Below, piece after piece: positions 54,681 through 62,896 of a stretch of 64,000 nt of DNA. Made by a program: the position numbers and the translations under genes. Location of the stretch: contig NZ_BCRD01000002.1 of NCBI RefSeq assembly GCF_001552415.1, positions 434,001 to 498,000 of the forward strand, read 5' to 3'. The stretch is from Corynebacterium xerosis NBRC 16721 = ATCC 373. GTDB lineage: Bacteria; Actinomycetota; Actinomycetes; Mycobacteriales; Mycobacteriaceae. The stretch's first letter is position 1. Each line of letters starts with the position of its first letter. Below the pieces are notes generated by a model. It made no database searches, was not told where the DNA came from, and saw nothing but the letters and a program-made list of their open reading frames with translations.

Positions 54681-55634
54681 ACCGAACCACAGATAGTCCG
54701 ACGGGAAACCTTGGATGAGCGCGGCCTCGAAGTGCGTGATCGCGCGATTCTCGGTCGGGTGGATGTAGCGTCCCTTCTCCGGTTTGAAGAACTCCGTGCG
54801 GATGGTCACAGAGGGGTGATCCCACCGGAGGCGTCCCATGACGTCGCCGGAACCGGTTTTGTGGTTGCGCCAGCAAGGCGCGAGGTATTCATCCCGAATG
54901 TCGAAGCGGTTGCCGCCGGGCGGGATGTCTCGGAATCGCTTCAGGGAGATTTCGCGGTAGTCGCGGGTGAAATGCAACTCGTGCGTTTGCACGGGCCGTT
55001 CGCTGCGGAGGTGGGTGCTCGTGACGGAAATGGGGACACCGGCGAGAATGTCCCGAAGTACCAGGCGCCGTGCATCTGGCAGCACTTCGGGCCAAGCCGG
55101 GGCAGTCGATCCCTTCTTCCATCCCAGGGCAATGAATCGTTTTCGGTTTTGCGCCGCCCCATAATCGTTGGCGTTCAGAATCCTCTGGTCATGGCGGTAG
55201 TCGGCGAGGATTCCGCCAGGCTCGAACTCTCTGAGGAACAGGGGTGCTTCGAGCGACTTCATGAACTGCGGAACATTTTCCATGACGAAGTACGTTGCGC
55301 CGGAGTCTCGCACCGCCTCGGCGTAATGGCGCCACAGTCGATTGCGTTCGTCATCTGCAGCTTGCCGGCCGAGCTGCGAGAACCCCTGGCACGGAGGCCC
55401 TCCCACGACGACATCGGCCGCGGGAACGGTCTCGTGTTCCGACCAGGTTTCGATGTCCCCCGCGAACGTGATCTGCTCACCGTCACCGTGGTTCGCATCG
55501 AAGGTGTTCGCGGCGTCCTCATCCCATTCGACGGCCCGAACACAACGGAATCGATCGCTGGCCTGCCTGAACCCTTCGGTGATTCCACCTGCACCTGCGA
55601 ACAGGTCCAGCGTGCGGAGGGTGTTCGAAGTCAT
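54543..55634 (-). CDS. dcm: C5 cytosine DNA methyltransferase (Dcm-like)
   Basis: A 363-residue 5-methylcytosine methyltransferase. Motif I is DLFAGAGGITEGF (residues ~10-22), motif IV GGPPCQGFSQLGR with catalytic Cys82, motif VI MENVPQF (118-124) and motif VIII AQNRKRFIALGW (161-172). C-terminal IGNAVP is motif X. The target recognition region lies between VIII and X (THLRSERPVQTH...). The target sequence cannot be read. It is the last gene of the minus-strand defence operon, 70 bases after the DUF6339-like gene, and converges on vsr. It presumably protects host DNA. Confidence 0.93.
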   Translation of the reverse strand: MTSNTLRTLDLFAGAGGITEGFRQASDRFRCVRAVEWDEDAANTFDANHGDGEQITFAGDIETWSEHETVPAADVVVGGPPCQGFSQLGRQAADDERNRLWRHYAEAVRDSGATYFVMENVPQFMKSLEAPLFLREFEPGGILADYRHDQRILNANDYGAAQNRKRFIALGWKKGSTAPAWPEVLPDARRLVLRDILAGVPISVTSTHLRSERPVQTHELHFTRDYREISLKRFRDIPPGGNRFDIRDEYLAPCWRNHKTGSGDVMGRLRWDHPSVTIRTEFFKPEKGRYIHPTENRAITHFEAALIQGFPSDYLWFGSKTSIGKQIGNAVPIPMAKAIATSLLDAFEGNGRTEDEPTLPGMA

Positions 55635-55704
55635 TGCCCCAGGCTAGCCGGCCGAGTCCCCATCGCCAAACGAAGGCATCCACGTCGCACCGGCCGTCGC
55701 GTCG

Positions 55705-56451
55705 TCAGCGGAGGGCATCGATACTCTCGGCGATCACCTCGTCAACGAATGCATGCAGCTCCGGGGTGGTCATCGAAAACGTGTCGATGAACGCCAATCG
55801 GCGGCGAATCCGTCGCGTGACGTCTCGCACCAGTGCCCTCCGAGGAAGACTCGACAGGTGTTTTCCGGTGGCTTCCATGAAGTAGAGGAAGAATTCGCGA
55901 TTACGCGTCAATGACGTACGTTCGAAAAACTGATTGAGCTCGGATTCGTTGTACTGGTCCAGCAACCCTGGACGTTCCCGGCAAACGGTTTCCTGCCACC
56001 ACAACCGTCCCCACGCATGGCGCGTCGGATCAATACAGATCCAGCGTTCTTTGTTCCCAGGGGATCCATTTGAGCCAGCCCACCGCCAGTGAGTGAGGTC
56101 GGGGAGAAGGACCAACGAAATGAACGACCACACCCCCGGTTGTCCGGCCTCCTCCCACGTGAGATTCATGTGATCCACGATCAAAGGCGCCGCCGCTCTG
56201 TCGAAGTCGGTTCCGGTGTCTGAGGAGCGCTCCAGCGATTCGAAACCGTAGTTTCGGGCCATGTTTATGAGCACCTCCCTCAAGGCATCCATGTCCCGTT
56301 GCCCGACTCGACCTCCGGTTGGGCCGTACGTCATTTCGTTGTGGCTCAGTCCGTGCGGGGGAATCTCTCCGGCCATCAGCTCCGTTTGAAACATGGTTTC
56401 GGCAATCGATCGCGCAATCCGTGGCCATAATTGGGCTTGTTTACCGGACAT
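55705..56451 (-). CDS. DUF6339-like protein of the defence operon
   Basis: A 248-residue protein that I associate with DUF6339, although a search is required to confirm it. Visible blocks are SRDMDALREVLINMARNYGF-like QRDMDALREVLINMARNYG, WSFISLVLLPDLTHWRW and RHAWGRLWWQETVC, followed by a helical, Arg-rich C-terminus (RALVRDVTRRIRRRLAFIDTFSM). The tryptophan-rich middle is distinctive. Its ATG overlaps the stop of the preceding gene by one base (TGATG), so it is co-translated. Function is unknown; adaptor or target-sensing roles are conceivable. Confidence 0.7.
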   Translation of the reverse strand: MSGKQAQLWPRIARSIAETMFQTELMAGEIPPHGLSHNEMTYGPTGGRVGQRDMDALREVLINMARNYGFESLERSSDTGTDFDRAAAPLIVDHMNLTWEEAGQPGVWSFISLVLLPDLTHWRWAGSNGSPGNKERWICIDPTRHAWGRLWWQETVCRERPGLLDQYNESELNQFFERTSLTRNREFFLYFMEATGKHLSSLPRRALVRDVTRRIRRRLAFIDTFSMTTPELHAFVDEVIAESIDALR

Positions 56452-57344
56452 CAGAAGGGGCGCCCCTTTCCTTGACGGCGAGTGATTCCTTCGAGGCTGG
56501 CTCTCAGTCGAGTGAGCTGGTCGATGCCGCCGCCGAGATTCGATCCCGAGAGTTGGGCCTGCTCGAGCAAGAGCGAGAACATCGCCCCGAGGGATCCGAC
56601 TGGCCAGGAGGAGTGCTCGGCGAGTCCTTCGCCTCGATCGATTTCCATGGCGAGGTAGAGCATGTGCGTTGACAGCCCGTGGCTGAGCTCGCGCAACAGC
56701 GTCTTCTGCGCCGCGGTCGGGTTCTCCGCCGTGGTCGCCTTGACGAGCTTGTCATCACGTTCGTTAAGGTGCAGAACTGAGGCAGAGTTGAAGGAAGCGG
56801 TCAGGTCCGTCGAATCGATTTCGAAATACCACGATGCATCCGGATCAAAGGGGGTGTGCGCGAAGTCATCGATGCAAACGGGGAACTTCCCTTCGTCGTC
56901 ACCGAGCATCACCGTCTGAGTGTCGTCGTACAAGACGGTGCCGGGACTCATCGGTGCCCCGTCTTCAGACCCCGCTGCAGGCACGGCCGTAACCGTGGTG
57001 CGCAGCGTCAGTCTGCCACCGACCTCCATGCCGTTCAGCCTTCCTCGAACGCTTCGTTGCTTTTCGTCTACGACGATTTCTTGGGCGACGATGCCCCCCA
57101 TCTTCGAGGAATCGCTCGACCAAGACACCGTCACTCGAACGGCCGAGTGAGGCGCCAACCCACAATCGTCGTGGATGCCCTTGAGATCAACTTCGTACGG
57201 CCGTGACACCTCCAGATCGGTTCCGGGGTTCCAATCTGGAATATCAGCCTCGAGGACGGACCACTCGTCACCGATTCGGCGATTCCAGTCACCGAAATCT
57301 ATTCGTTCGACATCAGGAATGAGATATGGGGGATTCAGCATCAT
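56451..57344 (-). CDS. Unknown component of the defence operon
   Basis: A 297-residue protein with no recognised domain. Residues 1-190 look beta-rich (VRVTVSWSSDSSKMGGIVAQEIVVDEKQRSVRGRLNGMEVGGRLTLRTTVTAVP), the last ~100 helical (AAQKTLLRELSHGLSTHMLYLAMEID...SLGAMFSLLLEQAQLSG). The start overlaps the stop of the GHKL ATPase gene (ATGA) with GAGGAG upstream; its end overlaps the next gene. Position between ATPase and DUF6339-like protein implies a structural or adaptor role in the same complex. Confidence 0.7.
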   Translation of the reverse strand: MMLNPPYLIPDVERIDFGDWNRRIGDEWSVLEADIPDWNPGTDLEVSRPYEVDLKGIHDDCGLAPHSAVRVTVSWSSDSSKMGGIVAQEIVVDEKQRSVRGRLNGMEVGGRLTLRTTVTAVPAAGSEDGAPMSPGTVLYDDTQTVMLGDDEGKFPVCIDDFAHTPFDPDASWYFEIDSTDLTASFNSASVLHLNERDDKLVKATTAENPTAAQKTLLRELSHGLSTHMLYLAMEIDRGEGLAEHSSWPVGSLGAMFSLLLEQAQLSGSNLGGGIDQLTRLRASLEGITRRQGKGRPF

Positions 57345-59176
57345 TTCTCCTCAGTGGTGACGGCGAGGCCGATGGATGCATTGGGGACCCGAGAAATCTC
57401 GACGGTCAGGGTCTCGTTGTCGGCGACGTCTCCGGTGACGGAAAGTTCGTTTCCCTCGGACAGAACCGCACCCGTCGCGTCTCGCCATCCGATGATCGTC
57501 GGGACGGGGGCGTTGGCGGGTGCTCCGCTTTCTCGACGACCGTCGTCGAGGAACACGAAAGGATCCGCGACCAACGTAACCTGGCGATGCCCGACGGCAG
57601 GGGGGCGAACGGTAGCGATTAGCTTGAGCGATCCGTCGTAACGTACGAGTCGAGGCTGCTCGAGGACTCTTGCTGTTGGGCCGCGCTTGCCTTTTGACCG
57701 AGTGGTTTGAGGCTTCTTGGGCGAGGATGGGTTGACTTCGCGTCCATCGAATGGAATAAGTCGCGCCAGATTCGATGAGAGCCGGCCGAGGCCCGCTAAG
57801 TCGGAGGATCGCGTCGAAGCCTTCGTTGCCAGCAGCTCTTTGACGCTCTTGCGAAGATTCGTCGCCGCATGGTTGACGACGAGACGCGCCCTGTCGGGCA
57901 GTCCCCGAGTTTCCCATTTGTCGTGCGTCGGCGGTTCGGCATCCGCGAAGCACTGGTCGAACTCGGGCGAGGCGATGAACGCCGCGCCGTAACCCATGTC
58001 TTGCCCCGGGTATGGCTCACATTCGAAGTAGTCGACGACGAGCTTCGCTTGCCTCATACGGGCGACGTGGTGGTACGGGCCGTTGAATGGTTTCGCGGAA
58101 AGGAGTCCCGCACTCGATCCGGAAGTCGGATCCGACTGGCAAAAGTGAATCGCCCATCTTCCCACTTCACCGGGGAAGCTCTTCGTCTTTCGGATGATGG
58201 GGGAACCCTTGCCCTCGCCTATCGCATCCAGGGAAAGCGTGAACGGGCGAAGGAAGACATATTGATCGGGCCTTTGGATCGGGACCGCTTCGCCCTCCGC
58301 GAAAACCGACACTTTGATTTCGGGAGTTCGAACCGCGGAACCGAGCTTCGGCCACAGGTGCCATAGAATTGCGGAGACGACCCGATCGGCGGCCTCCTCG
58401 ACGTTGTCGTGGCGAGACTCCTCCTCGCCATCCGCCAGGCCCAGATTCGGCATGAGAATCGCGACGTCCGTACCGGTTTCGTCGTCATCGAAACCCGGCA
58501 ATCCGAACTGACGGGAGGTGGTCGCCGCCTCGTCTTCGAGGAGAGGGAGGGGAACACCGCGAGAGCCATCCGTGGCGCCCCACCAGTGGCGCCCCGTATA
58601 ACGGATGCCGTCGCTGCCGGTGAACGGGTCTCCGAGTGCGGCTCCCATGAGCCGCCGGCGATTCACGCGATCCGTGCAGTGAGTGTCGACGAGAATCGCA
58701 CCACACGCGCTGAGGTTGTAGAAGATCGCTTTGCCGAAACCGTAAGTGCCGCCGCCCAGGTCCTTGTCTCTGGGCTCGCCGACGTTGCGCAAAAACTGGA
58801 CGAAATTGGCCACCTGCCCCGGTTTGATCTTTTCGTCCGCGAGCAGAGGACCTCCGAGACCCGATGTTCCTCGGTCGCTGACGATCAGAATCAGCGAATC
58901 GGGCGTGAGGTCTCGGGGATGGACCACCGTTCCGTCGGTCGAATCCGAATCACCGATAAGCCGACGCCAGGCATCGGCATGCTCGCCGAGCCGGCGAAAC
59001 TCGATTGAATAACGAATCTGGTCGCCGAGGGCCGCGTCCCAGCTGTTTTGGGCAGACTCGCGGACAAGTACGTCCAGCAGCTCCATGGAAGGTGTCCCGA
59101 GCTGCTTCATTACGCCCGAACCCGTCACGCCGCCTTCGGGAGGAAACGGCTGGGACCACCAGCGTACGCTGCTCAC
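57341..59176 (-). CDS. GHKL ATPase of paraMORC type
   Basis: A 611-residue GHKL-fold ATPase. The N box is VRESAQNSWDA with Mg-binding Asn44, the ADP-binding D-G motif is VSDRGTSGLGG and the glycine lid GGGTYGFGKAIFYNLS. An S5-like domain should follow. Low-complexity Lys/Arg-rich sequence (SKGKRGPTARVLEQP, ~505-520) separates a C-terminal beta domain. GTG at 59176 overlaps the previous stop (GTGA) with GGAGGT upstream; this start is preferred to GTG at 59197. MORC-like ATPases in bacterial restriction systems probably move or clamp DNA in an ATP-dependent way. Confidence 0.88.
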   Translation of the reverse strand: MSSVRWWSQPFPPEGGVTGSGVMKQLGTPSMELLDVLVRESAQNSWDAALGDQIRYSIEFRRLGEHADAWRRLIGDSDSTDGTVVHPRDLTPDSLILIVSDRGTSGLGGPLLADEKIKPGQVANFVQFLRNVGEPRDKDLGGGTYGFGKAIFYNLSACGAILVDTHCTDRVNRRRLMGAALGDPFTGSDGIRYTGRHWWGATDGSRGVPLPLLEDEAATTSRQFGLPGFDDDETGTDVAILMPNLGLADGEEESRHDNVEEAADRVVSAILWHLWPKLGSAVRTPEIKVSVFAEGEAVPIQRPDQYVFLRPFTLSLDAIGEGKGSPIIRKTKSFPGEVGRWAIHFCQSDPTSGSSAGLLSAKPFNGPYHHVARMRQAKLVVDYFECEPYPGQDMGYGAAFIASPEFDQCFADAEPPTHDKWETRGLPDRARLVVNHAATNLRKSVKELLATKASTRSSDLAGLGRLSSNLARLIPFDGREVNPSSPKKPQTTRSKGKRGPTARVLEQPRLVRYDGSLKLIATVRPPAVGHRQVTLVADPFVFLDDGRRESGAPANAPVPTIIGWRDATGAVLSEGNELSVTGDVADNETLTVEISRVPNASIGLAVTTEEK

Positions 59177-60141
59177 TTGCCGACCTCCTTGAGCCACGAT
59201 TCGACGTTGGAGAATGCATCGACGGTGATCAAATCCTCAGGCTCGACCGAGTACCGGAGGCGCTCGATTGCGGAGGGGAACTCGCCATCCGCGAAGGATG
59301 AGGCAACGATTCGCGGCGTCTGCTCGTTAACCTCGAACAGAGATTCACGAACGACGGAGTATCTGTAGTGCTTAAGGTTTTCGTCGTCTTCGAGCACCCC
59401 GATCTTGTTAAGAGTCGTGCGGAACTTCTGCGGATCCTCGACTTGATCTTCGATCTCTTGTGCAAGTTCCAGCAACGAATTGCCTCCCTCGTCCTCCTCG
59501 ACCTGCCGAAGGCACAGGAACAACGGTTTGCCTTCGAAGGTGTCAAGCTGTAGCGGGCCGTGGAAAGTCACCTGATCGGAGCCAGCACCGTAGGCCTTGA
59601 CCTCGAGTGACATTGTGTCGAACTCGAAATCATGGGGTGCTTTCGATGGCCCAGTCCAGGAACTGGTCTCGACGATCTGCTGTGCCTCGACGAAGTCCTT
59701 CAACACGCCGAGCTCGGCGAAAAGAGAGATTCGTTGTTGGGGCGTTAGAGTGCTACGCCGTCTGTGTAAAAACAATGACTTCCACTCATCGATGCATTTC
59801 AGAGAGTCACTTGCAGGAGTGGTGCTTGTGAGTGCGACGTCAAGAATACTGCCGACAAGGCGGTTGAAAGTATCGAACAATATGCTATTGACGCAGTAAA
59901 CGTCAAGATGGGGAACGAAGTCAAACCGCGCGACGCCTACCTCCTTGACTCGAACTCGGAGAAACTCCCCGATATAGTGAACGTCGCCTTCGATATCGCC
60001 GAGTGGTAGCAAGATGTGACGGAAGCCGTTTTGGTCTAGTGCGAGTTGTATTTCTGAATCGCCAATGAACCCCGTCGTGAACTCGCCGGTTGATGGGATA
60101 GTGAGGTCATTCCATAAGTCCGCGATCTCTGAAATATTCAT
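59173..60141 (-). CDS. PD-(D/E)XK nuclease (DUF4420 family)
   Basis: A 322-residue protein. The nuclease core is HDFEFDTMSLEVKAYGAGSDQVTFHGPLQLD: an acidic residue (Asp171 or Asp175), then Glu180-x-Lys182, and a following Gln/Thr strand. This matches PD-(D/E)XK nucleases of the DUF4420 type. The first 160 residues form an unrelated N-terminal domain (FLRVRVKEVGVARFDFVPHLDVYC). Its ATG shares one base with the stop of the Z1 gene (TGATG). In this operon it is the most likely restriction nuclease. GC content is clearly below the backbone. Confidence 0.85.
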   Translation of the reverse strand: MNISEIADLWNDLTIPSTGEFTTGFIGDSEIQLALDQNGFRHILLPLGDIEGDVHYIGEFLRVRVKEVGVARFDFVPHLDVYCVNSILFDTFNRLVGSILDVALTSTTPASDSLKCIDEWKSLFLHRRRSTLTPQQRISLFAELGVLKDFVEAQQIVETSSWTGPSKAPHDFEFDTMSLEVKAYGAGSDQVTFHGPLQLDTFEGKPLFLCLRQVEEDEGGNSLLELAQEIEDQVEDPQKFRTTLNKIGVLEDDENLKHYRYSVVRESLFEVNEQTPRIVASSFADGEFPSAIERLRYSVEPEDLITVDAFSNVESWLKEVGK

Positions 60142-62777
60142 CAGTATTCCTCAGTGTCCGAGAATAGAATGTCGTGAAGCTCTTCTGGGTATTCGTCGCG
60201 GTCAGGTAGGTCCACCGCCATATGGGTCGCCATCCTCCTCTTTCGGATATCGGTCGCCCCATTCTGTTCAGGGTCGGGAAAGCCAATTCCGAATCCAATG
60301 GGGTGTAGTCCTTCGGCTGCGTCGATAGCGTACTTTTCGACCTTGCGCTTTTTCTTTGTGTTTTCGGGCTCGGAGATCGGATCAATAGCGTAAATTAGAA
60401 GGATGCCCTTTTGGCAATGATCGTGATTCAGGCTTCGTAGGGTAAGCATGCGGGGGTCCGATGCCACCTTCTTAGGCCCCCCAGTGGCTTTTCGCAATTC
60501 AGATCGACTCATTCCGAGGCCAAGGCCGAAGTCGGTTGGATTCGATAGAGTGTGGATGCGCTTGTTCGTCGGATCATCGGTTTCAGCCGACCGTCGTGAT
60601 GACGGAAACTCTCCAAGGGCGCCAAGCGAAACTGGGCTGCCGTTGCCTGCGATGAAAGCTACTGTCCACGATTCAAGATAGCCGTCGCGTGCCGCTAGGC
60701 ATTCGCGAATGTACTCGGACAGCAGTTCAGGCGCCATGTTGGCCTGCGAATCGTGGGTCGAATAGGAAGAGAGGAAACCGAGTACACATCTGGCAGGAAC
60801 ATCGTCATATACAAGCGAACGACCTAGGTTGCTACTCTCAGAAAGCAGCGTTCCAACTGTCGTGACTTCGCTTGCAAGCGTAGAAGCCGCGCGAATGTTG
60901 GATCGAAGTGTGGTTGGATCGGTAACGTCAAAATATCTCGTAGTTAACGCGTGCCCACTGAAACTGATGTAGGCAGGCCGAGCTGCGCCCATCTTGGCGG
61001 TGATGGCGAGAGATGGATGAGATTGAATCCGCACTGCCAAGTCGAGAGGGGTGAGATCTTGTTCTTGATATCGATCAATGTCCATCCGCATCTCATGCTC
61101 TACCTGCGCAAGGTGTCGGAACTGGTTCTGTAGTTCTTCGGTCATCCATATGCGCGGTAGGTCTTCGTAACCGTTTCGGAATCCGAACCAACGTCCCATT
61201 TGAAGTAGTGTGTCGTATGCTCTTGCGTAACGCACAAAAACGGAAGAGACGAGACCTTCGAGTGTCAGTCCTCTGGAAAGGGTATTCGCACCGACGGCGA
61301 TCACCAATTGTGGGGATGCGCCACTGCTGTAGTCGAGTCGATCCTTGGACTTGTAGTTATCTAGTACGATTCGCGTTCGTTCAACGACCTCCAAGAGATG
61401 GTCTCGAACCTGGTCGAAGGGCACCTCATGCAATCCAAATTCTGCAGCCGGCACTGATTGCGTTTCGGTATCCCATTGTCGTTGCAGGTTGTCGAACGTG
61501 GTGTTGTCCTCAGACTTCAAACGGGCAAGCAGGTCCTCGCGGAATGCTTCAAGGGGTGCACGAAACGATTCGTGGACTTCGGTCGAAATATGCGTGTGGA
61601 TCAGCATGGAGCTGTGGCCGTCGTGTCCTCGCGCGAATCTGGCGGCGGTGGCAAGGAAGTACCAGTTCAGTGCGTCCTCGAGGGGGCCTTCGGCGGTCGG
61701 AATGAAGGTGGGGATGTCGTCTCTGCTCGCGGGGGCGAGGTGGCTTACTTCGTGTGAATGTACTATCCGCACCATGTCGTAACCGGATGAGTCTTCAGAG
61801 TCGTTCTCCGCATCTGGTCGTCCGAATATCATTTCCGGCCCGAAGTATCCCTCTGGTCGCGGAAGGTTTAGTATGAAGCTGCGCGGATAGAAGTCGTCTG
61901 GATTGGTTGGATCGACAAAGACATTGGCGAAGGGGGTGGCGGTATAGCCAATGTAGGTATTGCGCGGCATGAGTTTTAGAATCCTGCTGATCATGCCGTT
62001 TATCGTGTTGGTATCGATCGAAGCTTGGTCGGCTTCGTCGTCAATCACTAGCACACGCAGGTTTTTCAGGTGTTCGCGCATGGCTTTTGTGTCGAGCCAG
62101 GCCTCGAGTCTGCCGAGAACGGCGGCGTTTTTCTTGACAACCATCAGCCCCGCTGGCTTGCCCTCGCCGAGTGCCTGCTCGCCTCGAAATGTGGGCTCGT
62201 AGAAATCGGATTTTGGTGTCGTGAGTGATAGCCATTGTTTGGTATTGAGGTCGGTGAGCTCGGAGTCGAGTCGCTTCTGCGTTTGCTTTCGTAGTGAGTT
62301 ATGAATGCCGGAAAGTACAATAACCAAGTGGTAGCCCAAGTCGGCGGCTTTTGCGGCTACTGCGGTGAAGTTGGTAGTTTTCCCGGACTGGATGTATCCA
62401 ACGACTAGTCCTCGGCTCTGGAACTTCCTTCGGGTGGGTTTTGGTGTATGGGCGATGATGACATCGGAAGCAGTGTCTACGGAATTAACCTGGTCTTCAG
62501 GCCGGTTTTTGTGATGCAGGTAGTAGTTTCGAAGACTTGCCCAGCGAACGTCCCCAGGCTCGGTTCCTGAGTACCATGGCTTCAACCCAGCGGGTCGGAT
62601 GACTGCGGGTTCTGATTCCGTTATTCGAGTCAGTTTTAAACTGAATCCGTCGGTAAGCTGGTCGAGGATGTCTTCGGTCACCCCGGGAAGTGCCGCGCAC
62701 CTGCTTCGGGCTACTTCTACGTCGTATGTGCGGGCGAGAAAGTTGAAGTAGTCGGTAAAGCTGTCGGCCGTCGTCAT
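60141..62777 (-). CDS. Z1-domain superfamily II helicase-like protein
   Basis: An 878-residue protein. Walker A is VVGYIQSGKTTN (residues 126-136), the DEAD-box-like Walker B VLVIDDEADQASIDTN (242-257), and YIGYTATPFANVFVDP is motif III. VIAVGANTLSRGLTLEGLV and YDTLLQMGRWFGFRNGY are the C-terminal helicase motifs of Z1 proteins. It is the first gene of the defence operon, with GAGGAAAC before the ATG. GC is ~50%, the lowest in the window. It likely drives DNA translocation for the nuclease. Confidence 0.9.
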   Translation of the reverse strand: MTTADSFTDYFNFLARTYDVEVARSRCAALPGVTEDILDQLTDGFSLKLTRITESEPAVIRPAGLKPWYSGTEPGDVRWASLRNYYLHHKNRPEDQVNSVDTASDVIIAHTPKPTRRKFQSRGLVVGYIQSGKTTNFTAVAAKAADLGYHLVIVLSGIHNSLRKQTQKRLDSELTDLNTKQWLSLTTPKSDFYEPTFRGEQALGEGKPAGLMVVKKNAAVLGRLEAWLDTKAMREHLKNLRVLVIDDEADQASIDTNTINGMISRILKLMPRNTYIGYTATPFANVFVDPTNPDDFYPRSFILNLPRPEGYFGPEMIFGRPDAENDSEDSSGYDMVRIVHSHEVSHLAPASRDDIPTFIPTAEGPLEDALNWYFLATAARFARGHDGHSSMLIHTHISTEVHESFRAPLEAFREDLLARLKSEDNTTFDNLQRQWDTETQSVPAAEFGLHEVPFDQVRDHLLEVVERTRIVLDNYKSKDRLDYSSGASPQLVIAVGANTLSRGLTLEGLVSSVFVRYARAYDTLLQMGRWFGFRNGYEDLPRIWMTEELQNQFRHLAQVEHEMRMDIDRYQEQDLTPLDLAVRIQSHPSLAITAKMGAARPAYISFSGHALTTRYFDVTDPTTLRSNIRAASTLASEVTTVGTLLSESSNLGRSLVYDDVPARCVLGFLSSYSTHDSQANMAPELLSEYIRECLAARDGYLESWTVAFIAGNGSPVSLGALGEFPSSRRSAETDDPTNKRIHTLSNPTDFGLGLGMSRSELRKATGGPKKVASDPRMLTLRSLNHDHCQKGILLIYAIDPISEPENTKKKRKVEKYAIDAAEGLHPIGFGIGFPDPEQNGATDIRKRRMATHMAVDLPDRDEYPEELHDILFSDTEEY

Positions 62778-62896
62778 TGTTTCCTCTGTTCTTGAGAGCG
62801 TGAACCCATCTTATCTGCTTGGGTTTCGCCGGTGGGATCGCGCTCTGACGGCTATTGCCAGTGTTTGGCGCTTGCGCGGTGTTTGTTGCCCGCCCC

